From Sphingobium sp. SCG-1 (GTDB lineage Bacteria; Pseudomonadota; Alphaproteobacteria; Sphingomonadales; Sphingomonadaceae), in NCBI RefSeq assembly GCF_002953135.1, contig NZ_CP026372.1:496001-560000 (forward strand): 64,000 nucleotides of DNA. Reading direction: 5' to 3'. Below the pieces are notes generated by a model. The model was not told where the DNA came from. It searched no databases and saw only the letters and a list, made by a program, of their open reading frames with translations. The translations under genes and the position numbers were made by a program. The stretch's first letter is position 1, and every line of letters begins with the position of its first letter. Shown one piece after another: positions 17,722-26,584 of the stretch.

Positions 17722-18156
17722 AAATCACCTTTTCCATACAGGGCTTCTCAGCCCGTATTCCCTCTATTTTCCTCCTCTAATTGAGCGCCATAATCGAGCC
17801 ATCACACCTACCTCAAACGAATGTGTTACACGTATACTAAGCTAAGCTCTCTAAATAATTTAATAAGTTAGAGTCATTTAGAATTTATAGATGAAGGTTT
17901 AATATGATTTATCTATATTTAGATCCCAGTTTAAATATAATGATCCATTTAAACTTATCGGTTATACATTGTCATCATTCAACCTGTTGAAGTGTTGTAT
18001 TGAGACATTTAGATACGATTATGGTTTCTATTGAGGCATGTTGCAGTTCCATGCAGCTAGTTCGATGCGATAAAGCTAAAACTCACATAGCAAAACGAGT
18101 TTGGGCCGTGCCCAAATAGGGTTTCGAGAAGACCTGAGCGTTACCAGATAAGACGG
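17722..18156. repeat. AT-rich region with ATTTAGA repeats
   Basis: This 435-bp gene-free stretch is one of the most AT-rich parts of the window. ATTTAGA occurs at 17876-17882, 17917-17923 and 18007-18013, inverted at 17850-17856, with the related ATTTAAA at 17947-17953. It lies between the polymerase-like gene and the AlpA-like gene, so it may be a replication/excision control region or a promoter cluster. Confidence 0.4.
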
Positions 18157-18339
18157 TCAACGACTTGAAGGCCGGGTTGCGATCCAATTTCTGACTTCGC
18201 TGGCGTACCAGCCAACCGCTCTCTTTGATATGCGGACAGGCCTAGGAAACTCGCCTCTGTCCATAAGTGCGTAGATTGACGAGCGGCTTAGGGAGGTCAT
18301 TCCCTCTACCGCAGGTCGCCTCAATATAGATTCATTCAT
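18157..18339 (-). CDS. AlpA-family regulator/excisionase
   Basis: The 60-residue protein is a MerR-like winged helix-turn-helix of the AlpA type: SRSSIYALMDRGEFPRPVRI, then the wing and SEVRNWIATR. AAGGAG precedes the start. AlpA proteins activate excision of P4-like integrative elements by inducing the integrase or acting as a directionality factor. Position next to the integrase fits that role. Confidence 0.88.
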   Translation of the reverse strand: MNESILRRPAVEGMTSLSRSSIYALMDRGEFPRPVRISKRAVGWYASEVRNWIATRPSSR

Positions 18340-18494
18340 TCCGAACTCCTTGCTAAAGAAGCCGTGTATCTATGCTCAAAAATAATCCCGTCAAGCAAAA
18401 TACACCATATAATATTGAAATATAAAGATTAAAATAACAATAACAATCGCCTTAATGATTTCAGATGCTTGCAAGATAGGACCAATATTTGATT

Positions 18495-19676
18495 TTACTT
18501 TAAGTAATCTGACCACGTTTGCATCAATAGCTTTCTCTTCTCAAAAAGGTCAGAACGAGCATAGGCGGCTTCGGCCTTGTCTTTGATGACATGGGCTAGG
18601 GCAAACTCTATTACCTCACGGGGGAAACTGGTTTGCTCGCCAGCCCAATCCCGGAAGGAGGAACGGAAGCCATGCGGAACAGCTGCGATACCGAGTTCCT
18701 TTACCAGTTTCGAAAGCGTAACATCGGAAAGGGGTTTTCCGGTTGTAGCGCTGGGAAATACCAACTCACTATCACCATTCTTGAGGGCCTTAGCTTGCTC
18801 AAGAATTTCAAGGCATCGGTCGGAGAGAGGAATGCGATGAGGCTTCTTTGCCTTCATGCGGCTGGCTGGAACAATCCACTCTGCTTTCTCAAGATCAAAC
18901 TCGTTCCATTGCGCCAGCCGAGTTTCTCCCGATCGGGTGGCCGTCAATATCAGAAACTCCATCGCTAGCTTCGTCGCCACCATAGCTTCGCTAGCTTGAA
19001 TGGTGCGGATGGCGTCAGCTACCCTGTCATAGGGCAGGGCCTTCCGATGCTCCACTTTCGACCGGTCATGCTTAGGCAATGCCTTGGTTATCACGTCAGC
19101 CGGATTATCGGTTCGCCAGCCCTGAGCCATGGCCCACTTCATAACTGTACCGATACGCTGCTTAACGCGCCTTGCCGTTTCGGGATGGCTGTTCCAGATT
19201 GCCATGAGGGCGGTCAGCACGTCGCTGCTGCTAACAACGTTGATCCGCTTATTGCCGAAATGGGGATAGGCATATTTTTCCAAGGTAGTCAGCCATTGGC
19301 TGCCATGCTTGTCATTACGCCATGTTGGTACATTAAGGTCATGGACCTTCTGCGCCGCCTGCTTGAACGTAAGCACAGCCATATCCCGTTTCCGGGCCTC
19401 TAGAGGGTCAATGCCCGCTCTGGCCTGCCGTCTATTGTCCAAAGCCGTCTCACGCACATCAGCGAGCTTAACGAGGTTTGCAGACCCTAATCCGATGTCG
19501 GTACGCTTACCATGTATAACCAGCCGTTGAACCCAACGCTTCGCACCGGAGGCATCGACCTTGAGATATAGGCCGTGGCCATCTGCATAAAATCCCGGTT
19601 GTTTGAGGTTGTTGATCGCGACGACCGTAAGCCTCTTTTCCCGATGTCGTCCCTTACTCTTCCCTGCTTTGTCCAT
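18495..19676 (-). CDS. P4-type tyrosine site-specific integrase
   Basis: The 393-residue integrase has an N-terminal arm-binding DUF4102-like domain (FYADGHGLYLKVDASGAKRW), a core-binding domain, and a catalytic domain with Arg248 (TATRSGE), His335 and Arg338 (HGFRSSFRD), His362 and nucleophile Tyr372 (AAYARSD). It catalyses recombination between the tRNA-Ser attB and the element attP. The start is 135 bp from attR and transcription runs into the island. Confidence 0.95.
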   Translation of the reverse strand: MDKAGKSKGRHREKRLTVVAINNLKQPGFYADGHGLYLKVDASGAKRWVQRLVIHGKRTDIGLGSANLVKLADVRETALDNRRQARAGIDPLEARKRDMAVLTFKQAAQKVHDLNVPTWRNDKHGSQWLTTLEKYAYPHFGNKRINVVSSSDVLTALMAIWNSHPETARRVKQRIGTVMKWAMAQGWRTDNPADVITKALPKHDRSKVEHRKALPYDRVADAIRTIQASEAMVATKLAMEFLILTATRSGETRLAQWNEFDLEKAEWIVPASRMKAKKPHRIPLSDRCLEILEQAKALKNGDSELVFPSATTGKPLSDVTLSKLVKELGIAAVPHGFRSSFRDWAGEQTSFPREVIEFALAHVIKDKAEAAYARSDLFEKRKLLMQTWSDYLK

Positions 19677-19810
19677 AACATTCCGCCCAACATTCGTTTC
19701 TGGATGTTGCCTAGCATATCAGGAATTTGCTGGAACTGGTTTTGTTAAAACCTTTTTAAATAAGATAGTTATGGAACGCTGTGGAATGTGTCGGAACTAC
19801 AGCCGGGGGA

Positions 19811-19825
19811 CTCCGTCTCCGCCAA
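19811..19825 (+). repeat. attR direct repeat
   Basis: CTCCGTCTCCGCCAA is an exact copy of the 3' end of tRNA-Ser at 8129-8143 and marks the right end of the island. The sequence to its left (GCCGGGGGA) no longer matches the tRNA T-arm. Confidence 0.85.
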
Positions 19826-20708
19826 CGTCCATTGATAATGCTAAACTTTATCTGGCGTTGGCTTCCTATGCCCACTCACGAATCGGCTTTGGGCGAACGT
19901 CCACCAACGTCGTTCCCACGTTGACGGCCTATAACTGGTCGAGCATGGTAAACCCCAAATATCTATCACTCCCTATCGGCCGCTTTGGCATAGCCTAGGC
20001 TCTCGTAGTGGTTTTTCAGGGAAGCTGTGGAACATAGCTGGCCGGTAGGACCGCTTACCACTTTCTTTGCGCCTCAACGAAACCGCGCCTCTCGCCCTTT
20101 GCGACGATGCCGCGCGACGAGCTTTTGTAGAAGCACAATGGAATCGGTTGTCAAAGCCCGGGAATCTGCATGACTGCTGGGCCACAGGCGGAACATCCGA
20201 CCTTCCCAGACGCTCAGCCGCCAATTTTCACTTCCCAAGTGCAGACCGGTCGCCATTCCAATGTGGAAGACCAAGACTGGCCGATTGCGGTATGGTGGCT
20301 TCGCCTCGGCCACATGCAGTTAGCTGACATTAGCCTACCTCATTGCCTTCCAGTCCACGCGCACTAATGCGCGGCGCGACACCTTCACGCAGATGGACGA
20401 CATGATCCGAGAGAAGTGGGGCGGGATCAATCAGGTCGGCAGAGCCCGTCATTCTATGGGTTGAGGAAGCCACCGCCTCGGTTGTCACGCCACGCGAGGC
20501 TCCTTTGCGTTTGCACCGGGGCGTACACCTACAGTGGACGCCTTTTTCCTGGCCGCAGATGCTCGACCCGACGCGCTGCATGGCAGGAGTTGATCCAGGA
20601 TGAGCAATTCAGCAAAGCTCGGTAATTATGGACATCGGTATGCGGCGGCGGGCCGGAGAAGAGCGAAGGAACCATTTGTTCAATAGCTCCATTCCGTTTG
20701 TCACCGAT
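19826..20708. other. gene-free scar between island and catabolic cluster
   Basis: No intact gene is supported in 880 bp; short open frames on both strands overlap each other without recognisable domains. Around 20400-20560 a plus-strand frame gives DDMIREKWGGIN and, in a shifted frame, PVILWVEEATASVV, faintly reminiscent of an alpha/beta-hydrolase core, which would make this a decayed gene. This is weak evidence. Confidence 0.3.
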
Positions 20709-21914
20709 TTATATTATTCTAGGCTTCACAACGGAACCTGGATCAAAATCGTAAAGCCACGCCAGGCTCTCAAAGGACTCCGCATCATTGCGCGATTGCA
20801 GAAATCGGGTTGCAAGCTCGCGGGATACACCTTCCGCATGATAGAAGCCGCCGTAGATACGCGCCATAATTTGGCACCGTCCGGTTCGCAAATATCTGAG
20901 TGTCGAGTAACGGGCGAAGGCTGACGAAAGGTCTTCCGGGGATTTTTGAACTTCTTGCGCCAATATGACGGAGTCTTCCAGAGCCATGCTGGCGCCCTGC
21001 GCCAGATATTGGAGCATCGGATGGGCGGCGTCGCCGACTAAGGCCGACCGTCCCTTATGCCAAAATTTGGCCGGTTCCCGATCGCAAAGGACCCACATGC
21101 GCCAGGTTTCGACTTTGCTGAGTAGGGTGCGGACAATGTCGCAATTGCCGGCAAAACGATGCTTTAGTTCCTCCGGATCCCCTTGACGGTCCCACCCCTC
21201 AACATAACGATCGGAATGAAAGACCGCGACAAGGTTGAAAAGCTTGCTGCCACGGAGCGGATATTGAACTAAATGATTGCGAGGCCCGGCCCACAATATC
21301 ATGTCGTTCTTGCGGAACCGCTCTTCGACGGCTTCAATGGGAAGAACGGCGCGATAGGCGATATGGCCGGAAACGCGCGGCGGCCCGTCACCTAGGAGCG
21401 CTTGGCGTGTCATCGACCACAGGCCGTCGGCGCCTACAATACCATCGGCTTCGATGGTTGCGCCTGCGGCAGTACCGATTTGTACCTTCGACCCATCATC
21501 TGTGTAACCGCTGACCTGTACGCCGGCGCGGAGTTCGATACGCTCGTCCGCTTCGCAGGCGTCGACCAGAGCCTGGTGAAGGTCGGCGCGGTGGATAAGC
21601 GCATAGGGATATGTGAAGCGGTCGCGAAAGGCGCTGCTGCCCACGGGGACGCGCGTGACTTCCTCTGCGCTCACGCCGTCCATTACTATCAGGTTGTCAG
21701 GGAATACAGCGGCGGCAGCGACGGCGTCGCGCAAACCCAAGGATTCGAGCAGCCGGAAGCCATTCGGGCCGATCTGAATCCCTGCACCGACTTCCTCGAA
21801 CTGAGGGGCCTGTTCGAGTACGACGGACTGCCATCCGGCGAGCGACAGCGCCCGCGCGGTGGCCAGACCGCCTATGCCACCGCCAACGATGGCGATGCGA
21901 CCGGTGATGCTCAT
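20709..21914 (-). CDS. 3-hydroxybenzoate 6-hydroxylase-like FAD monooxygenase
   Basis: The 401-residue group A flavoprotein monooxygenase has the FAD-binding GGGIGGLATARAL near residue 11, the DG motif region GIVGADGLWS, and a GDAAHPMLQYLAQGASMALED segment typical of 3-hydroxybenzoate 6-hydroxylases, which make gentisate using NADH and oxygen; salicylate-type hydroxylases are close relatives. It is the last gene of a three-gene operon: its ATG overlaps the stop of the FAH-family gene by 4 bp, and gentisate dioxygenase lies two genes upstream. That context favours gentisate formation over catechol formation. Substituents on the true substrate are unknown. Confidence 0.82.
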   Translation of the reverse strand: MSITGRIAIVGGGIGGLATARALSLAGWQSVVLEQAPQFEEVGAGIQIGPNGFRLLESLGLRDAVAAAAVFPDNLIVMDGVSAEEVTRVPVGSSAFRDRFTYPYALIHRADLHQALVDACEADERIELRAGVQVSGYTDDGSKVQIGTAAGATIEADGIVGADGLWSMTRQALLGDGPPRVSGHIAYRAVLPIEAVEERFRKNDMILWAGPRNHLVQYPLRGSKLFNLVAVFHSDRYVEGWDRQGDPEELKHRFAGNCDIVRTLLSKVETWRMWVLCDREPAKFWHKGRSALVGDAAHPMLQYLAQGASMALEDSVILAQEVQKSPEDLSSAFARYSTLRYLRTGRCQIMARIYGGFYHAEGVSRELATRFLQSRNDAESFESLAWLYDFDPGSVVKPRII

Positions 21915-22765
21915 GCCCCCACCACGTCGATGAACAAAGCACCCACTTTCTCGATGCTAGCGGCGATCTTTTCGCCCGGAAAGATCGGCCCGACGCCTTC
22001 TGGCGTACCGGTAAATATGATATCGCCCGGGAAGAGAGTGTAGAAGCTCGATGCAAAGGCGATCAATTCCGGGACATTCATGATCAAATCACGCGTGTTT
22101 GCACGCTGCCGCACTGCTCCGTCCACCGTGAGCAGCAATTCCAGTCTCGCAGGATCCGGGATTTCGTCGGCAGTCACGAGCGCGGGCGCGAGCACGGAGT
22201 AAGTATCGAGGGACTTACGCAGCGAGCGTTCCTCGGGTCCGCGAATGGTAATGTCGAGACCGATGGAATACCCCGCAACATAGTCGAGCGCATCGTCCAC
22301 GGAAATGTCGCGGCCGGTCTTGCCGATGATGACGGCGAGTTCGATTTCATGATCGGTGCGGCGATCGGAGTGACGGACCTGGATCGGGGAACCGGCGCCT
22401 ATGAGCGAGCTTGTGGCTTTCAAGAACAGTCCGGTCTCCTGGATCTTGCGCACATGGGCTCGACTGAAGGTGCCATGATCGGCGATCGCTTCGTCCAGAT
22501 GAGCCTGATAATTGACCGGCGCTGCCACCAGCTTGCCCGGATTCGCCACTGGACTGAGCAATGTCACCGAGGATAGAGGCACAATGTCACCCCCGGACAG
22601 CATATCAATCTCGGCCGCGATGGTCGGGAGATGCTCTATCAGAATGTCTTGACAGGGGAATGGATAACGAAAAGCCGGAAGCTTCTGTAGTGCCGGGGAG
22701 ACGTCGCGCACAGTATCGCCCTCAATCAGGCCGAGCCTGCCCCCATCATACCGGCATAAACGCAT
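21911..22765 (-). CDS. fumarylacetoacetate hydrolase family (fumaryl-/maleylpyruvate hydrolase)
   Basis: The 284-residue product has the FAH C-terminal fold with metal-binding acids in DHEIELAVIIGK and GLDIT, and the closing PGDIIFTGTPEGVGP motif. In gentisate pathways this family hydrolyses fumarylpyruvate to fumarate and pyruvate, or maleylpyruvate directly. The gene starts one base into the gentisate dioxygenase stop and overlaps the monooxygenase start. No maleylpyruvate isomerase gene is next to it, so it may act directly on maleylpyruvate (inference). Confidence 0.85.
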   Translation of the reverse strand: MRLCRYDGGRLGLIEGDTVRDVSPALQKLPAFRYPFPCQDILIEHLPTIAAEIDMLSGGDIVPLSSVTLLSPVANPGKLVAAPVNYQAHLDEAIADHGTFSRAHVRKIQETGLFLKATSSLIGAGSPIQVRHSDRRTDHEIELAVIIGKTGRDISVDDALDYVAGYSIGLDITIRGPEERSLRKSLDTYSVLAPALVTADEIPDPARLELLLTVDGAVRQRANTRDLIMNVPELIAFASSFYTLFPGDIIFTGTPEGVGPIFPGEKIAASIEKVGALFIDVVGA

Positions 22766-23829
22766 CAGGCTCTCTCCTTATCCATTCGTTCTTCTCGCCA
22801 GAAGCCGAGTTGCCTTTGAAGCACCTCGTCCGAAAAACCGAACAGGATGAGTTCTTCGTCCACTTCGAACTGCGACCATGTCCAACTCGGCACCACGAAC
22901 ACGTCATTCAGGCCGATGTCCCAGCTTTGTGAGCCGATGCAGACGCGCCCATGCCCTTCGACCACCGACATCACCGTGCCCGACACGCACCGGTAGGGAT
23001 CGCTCGAAAAACCCGCGGGTAGGAGGCGCATCGAGGCAGTCATGGTAGGAATGGGCGACTTTGCGCTCGTGGGATCGATGAAGTCCATTTTGACGCCCAG
23101 AGCGGGATCCACGCGTCCCGCCTTGTTGAGCAAGTCGAGCGCCGGCCTGGTGCGGCTGTAGGGCCAGCAGAAAATCGGCGAACCGCCCTGCGCGCGCGTG
23201 AAACCGTGCGGCACTAGGCCGCTAGAGAAAAGCGCCGCCGATTCACCGGATGTTTTGGTGATAGGTTGTCGCGCTTCGGGATAGGTGTCGGCGAATGGGG
23301 CGTTGAGAAGATTGACGACGAATACGTCGAGTCCATCCAGCCAGATGATCGGATGGTCTGTTTCGTTGCCATGATCGTGAAACGTCCCGGATGGCGTGAC
23401 GATGAAGTCCCCGGGCGACATGATGACTTGCTCGCCGTCCACGGACGTATAGCCACCTCCACCTTCCATGACCAAGCGCAATGCGGAGGCGGTGTGGCGG
23501 TGGCTGGGCGCGACTTCGCCCGGCAAGAGCAACTGAATGCCGCCATAGAGTGAAGATGTCACCTTGCCTTCGCCCGGAAACTGCGCATTTTCTAGCACAA
23601 GTACGCGGCGTTCAGCCTCTTCGGCGGTAACGAGTTCGCCAGCGCGCATGACGCGATTACGAAGGTCGTTCCAGGACCAGTGCATCGGCGCACCACCCTT
23701 GGCAGGTTCGAGTGCTGCCAGCTTGCGCATTATTTCCCACAAGGGGGCGAGATGATTGGCCGCCAAATCGGTCCGAAATGCGTCCATAGCCATGTCCAGA
23801 TTGCTGGCGCGATCCGCAGTTGTGCTCAT
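22765..23829 (-). CDS. gentisate 1,2-dioxygenase (cupin)
   Basis: The 354-residue bicupin has the first cupin motif PGEVAPSHRHTASALRLVMEG with candidate iron ligands His110 and His112, then PSGTFHDHGNE with a third His, as in gentisate 1,2-dioxygenases; 1-hydroxy-2-naphthoate and salicylate 1,2-dioxygenases are related alternatives. It opens the ring between the carboxyl-bearing carbon and the adjacent hydroxylated carbon. The start at 23829 is favoured over 23928 because the extra 33 residues are unconserved and the family is about 350 residues. First gene of the operon, divergent from an IclR regulator. Confidence 0.87.
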   Translation of the reverse strand: MSTTADRASNLDMAMDAFRTDLAANHLAPLWEIMRKLAALEPAKGGAPMHWSWNDLRNRVMRAGELVTAEEAERRVLVLENAQFPGEGKVTSSLYGGIQLLLPGEVAPSHRHTASALRLVMEGGGGYTSVDGEQVIMSPGDFIVTPSGTFHDHGNETDHPIIWLDGLDVFVVNLLNAPFADTYPEARQPITKTSGESAALFSSGLVPHGFTRAQGGSPIFCWPYSRTRPALDLLNKAGRVDPALGVKMDFIDPTSAKSPIPTMTASMRLLPAGFSSDPYRCVSGTVMSVVEGHGRVCIGSQSWDIGLNDVFVVPSWTWSQFEVDEELILFGFSDEVLQRQLGFWREERMDKERA

Positions 23830-23944
23830 CTGTCCATCCCAACAAAATCTTCTGACCAGAACATTCAACTGTGACGATCTTCCAGTCGGAATGCGGGCTA
23901 GCGAAGCTGGTGTCCCCGCATTGGCCAAGCGGTACTTTCATATA

Positions 23945-23959
23945 TGACATATTATGTCA
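23945..23959. promoter_or_regulatory. perfect palindrome upstream of gentisate operon
   Basis: TGACATATTATGTCA is a perfect 7-1-7 inverted repeat 115 bp upstream of the gentisate dioxygenase start, inside the divergent region shared with the IclR gene. It is a strong operator candidate. Confidence 0.55.
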
Positions 23960-24219
23960 ATTAGTACCTATACGCAATGAAGCAGCTTCGTGAATTGCTT
24001 TACATGATGCTATGAAATCGCTACGTCTTATCGAAATGGTGATGCGAACGATCCTTATCAACATTGCCGCACTGTGACAAAAATAGATCTTAGGAAGCAG
24101 AATGGGCGGGGTTGAACTTCCTGAAATATGTAGAGGTCGCTTTTGGCGGTTCGGTGGCTATATTCGCCGATGGGGCGAGGCGCCCCGCAATGGATCATGT
24201 TTAATTTTGCGAGCTCTGG

Positions 24220-24972
24220 ATGTCATCTTCGGACCGAATGCTGGCTGTTCTTTCGCTATTTTCTCTGGATCGCCGCGAAGTCACGGTGGAAGAAGCAGCC
24301 GAACTGCTGGGAAGCTCCCTGCGGACGACCTATCGCTATGTTCGAAGCCTTGCGGCGGCGGGCCTCTTGTCACCCATGAGGGGCGGCCGCTACGTTCTGG
24401 GTCCGGCCGCGGTTCAACTAGATTGGCTGATCAGGAATACCGATCCGCTGACCAGCGCGGCCGGCCCGGCCATGTCCATCCTTGCAAACACCGTTCAAAT
24501 CCCGGCGGTTATCCTGTTATGTCGGTTGTACAAAAATCAGGTGATGTGTATTTCGCAGTTGGCCTCGGGACTACCGCCCTTTGCCTCCAGCTATCAACGC
24601 GGACGGCCCATTCCGCTATTTCGCGGCGCGGCGTCGAAATCGATCCTCGCTTCCATGCCCAAGCGGCTGGTGCGGCAATTCTATTCGCAGCATCGGGAAG
24701 AGATGGCGGCGAGCGGGCTTGGCGTATCCCTGCTGGAGGTGCACGCGACGCTGTCGCAGATCCGGGAGGCGGGCGTTTGTACGACCTCGAGCGAACTCGA
24801 TGTTGGACTAACCGGCCTTGCGGCTCCGCTGATAGGCGCGGACAGCCTCCCGGTCGGGTCGCTGTCCATCGTGGTGGCGGAAGCGAAGCTGACGCCGGAC
24901 TTGGAAACCAGCGTCAAACATTTGCTAAAGGCTGGCGCAAATCAGGTCAGCGGAACTTTGCAGGCCCTTTAA
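24220..24972 (+). CDS. IclR family transcriptional regulator
   Basis: The 250-residue protein has an N-terminal winged helix-turn-helix (TVEEAAELLGSSLRTTYRYVRSLAAAGLL) and a C-terminal IclR effector-binding domain ending TGLAAPLIGADSLPVGSLSI. It is divergent from the gentisate operon and 126 bp upstream of the ALDH-SDR pair, so it likely controls one or both, with a pathway intermediate as ligand (inference). It is clearly paralogous to the regulator at 27650-28417, sharing the CRLYxxQVMCI and RGAASKxILA segments. Confidence 0.9.
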   Translation: MSSSDRMLAVLSLFSLDRREVTVEEAAELLGSSLRTTYRYVRSLAAAGLLSPMRGGRYVLGPAAVQLDWLIRNTDPLTSAAGPAMSILANTVQIPAVILLCRLYKNQVMCISQLASGLPPFASSYQRGRPIPLFRGAASKSILASMPKRLVRQFYSQHREEMAASGLGVSLLEVHATLSQIREAGVCTTSSELDVGLTGLAAPLIGADSLPVGSLSIVVAEAKLTPDLETSVKHLLKAGANQVSGTLQAL

Positions 24973-25053
24973 AGAGCGCCGTCACGCCGAGCGTTCAAGC
25001 GCGTCCCGTCATCAAGCTGGGCAGTCACGCTCTGCCGAGCGCCCTGACATCTG

Positions 25054-25083
25054 GTTCGAAGCGCAATGATTTGCGCTTCGAAC
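25054..25083. promoter_or_regulatory. 13-bp perfect inverted repeat before the ALDH gene
   Basis: GTTCGAAGCGCAA and TTGCGCTTCGAAC flank the 4-base loop TGAT, ending 15 bp before the ALDH ATG and next to its ribosome-binding site. It could be an operator, an IclR-gene terminator lacking a T-run, or an RNA hairpin affecting translation. Confidence 0.55.
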
Positions 25084-25098
25084 GCGAAGGAAGCTGAA

Positions 25099-26574
25099 AT
25101 GGCAGTCATATTTGATCCTGATCTCATAGACTTTCCTTCGGGCAGCCTGATAGCGGGCGAACGTCTGAGAGGCAGTGGCCAGCACTATGCTGTACTGCGG
25201 CCTTCGGACGGCAAGGTCGCTCGAGAGGAGCGGGGGGCAGGTCAGGATCTGGTCGACCGTGCGGTCAACACTGCGCGCGACTCTTATAAGACAAGCGGGT
25301 GGCCCACTTCTGAACCTAGGGCCCGGCAGCGCGTGATGCGCAAATGGGCCGATCTGATCGATGCGCATTTCGAGGAGCTGGCGAGGCTCGAAGCGGCGGT
25401 GTCCGTTCGAGTAATCGGCGCCGTCAGGCTGCGAGACGTCGCCATGTCGGCCGAACTTATCCGCTTTTACGGCGAGGCGATCGATAAGATCGAAGGCTCG
25501 GTCCTGGCGACGCGCGCGGGAAAGCTCAGCACTTTGGTGCGCGAACCCTATGGCGTTGTTGCCGCCATCGCTCCTTGGAACACTCCATTGCTGTTGGCGA
25601 CGTTGAAGATCGCGCCGGCCATTGCGGCAGGAAATGCCATCGTCCTTAAGCCGTCGGAGTTAACGCCCTATTCGATCATACGTCTGGCCGAATTGGGCGT
25701 GGAGGCCGGACTGCCCGCAGGCATGATCTCCGTGCTGCCGGGGCTTGGCAGTGAGACGGGCAGCGCGCTTATCCGTCACCCTGGCGTAAACTACGTGTCT
25801 TTCACAGGTTCGGCAGCGACCGGGGTTCAGGTGATGTGCGATGCCGCGCAGACGGGGCTCAAACCGGTATCGCTCGAGTTGGGTGGAAAGTCGCCACAAC
25901 TGGTATTCGCCGACGCGCCGGACCTGGATCGGGTCGCCGATCTGGTGGCCCAGTCGGTATGCGCGAACGGCGGCCAAGTCTGCTTTGCAGGTACGCGCCT
26001 TGTCGTGGAGCGTTCGATCGAGGGGGAACTGGTCGAAAAAATCCGGACCCGCATGCAAAATGTTACCCCGGGACCAACATGGGACGACCAGACGACGTTG
26101 GCGCCGATAGCCTCCGCTTCGCAGGCGGCGCGGCTAGAAGCTATTCTGGAACAAGCGAAGGCCGGTGGCGCCGAGACGCTCGAAGGCGGCGGGCGCGTCG
26201 AGGGTGAACCAGGAGGCATTTTCTTCGCGCCGACGATCCTGCACAAGGCACCCCCCGAGAACCCAGCGGTGAGGGATGAAATTTTCGGACCTGTGCTCAC
26301 GGTTCAGCCATTCGAAGACTTCGAGGAGGGGCTCGCCCTGGCAGACCATCCGACCTTCGGCTTGGCGGGAGGGGTACATACCTCCAATTTGCAGAAAGCT
26401 TTGCAGGCGGCAAACGCCATCCAGGCGGGAACGGTGTGGGTCAATCATTTTGGGCCGAATACCGATCCTAACGCCCCCATGGGCGGCTATAAGCAGTCTG
26501 GGTTTGGCAAGGATTTCGGTGTGATGGGACTGAATAAATTCCTTAAGACGAAAAATATCGCAATTACATTCTAG
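25099..26574 (+). CDS. NAD(P)-dependent aldehyde dehydrogenase
   Basis: The 491-residue ALDH-superfamily enzyme shows the APWNTPLLL cofactor segment, FTGSAATG, ELGGKSPQ with the general-base Glu, and the nucleophilic Cys in NGGQVCFAGTRL, followed by EIFGPVLTV. It oxidises an aldehyde to a carboxylate. The ATG at 25099 is preceded by GAAGGA; the earlier in-frame ATG at 25066 lies inside the inverted repeat. It is followed by an SDR 10 bp downstream, suggesting sequential alcohol-aldehyde-acid oxidation. The substrate is not predictable. Confidence 0.9.
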   Translation: MAVIFDPDLIDFPSGSLIAGERLRGSGQHYAVLRPSDGKVAREERGAGQDLVDRAVNTARDSYKTSGWPTSEPRARQRVMRKWADLIDAHFEELARLEAAVSVRVIGAVRLRDVAMSAELIRFYGEAIDKIEGSVLATRAGKLSTLVREPYGVVAAIAPWNTPLLLATLKIAPAIAAGNAIVLKPSELTPYSIIRLAELGVEAGLPAGMISVLPGLGSETGSALIRHPGVNYVSFTGSAATGVQVMCDAAQTGLKPVSLELGGKSPQLVFADAPDLDRVADLVAQSVCANGGQVCFAGTRLVVERSIEGELVEKIRTRMQNVTPGPTWDDQTTLAPIASASQAARLEAILEQAKAGGAETLEGGGRVEGEPGGIFFAPTILHKAPPENPAVRDEIFGPVLTVQPFEDFEEGLALADHPTFGLAGGVHTSNLQKALQAANAIQAGTVWVNHFGPNTDPNAPMGGYKQSGFGKDFGVMGLNKFLKTKNIAITF

Positions 26575-26584
26575 GGGAAACGGG

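Larger units (their letters stand above)
8129..19825. mobile_element. tRNA-Ser integrated genomic island (about 11.7 kb)
   Basis: The segment is bounded by the 15-bp direct repeat, carries a P4-type tyrosine integrase 135 bp inside the right repeat and an AlpA-like regulator, and is visibly more AT-rich than both flanks. It contains a DarT/macro pair, TIR and Rx4H (HEPN-like) proteins, a MucR-family regulator, a serine recombinase and a polymerase-like protein. No conjugation or phage structural gene is seen, so it is likely mobilised by helper functions or is a satellite-like integrative element (inference). The integrase lies at the end distal to the tRNA. Confidence 0.85.
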
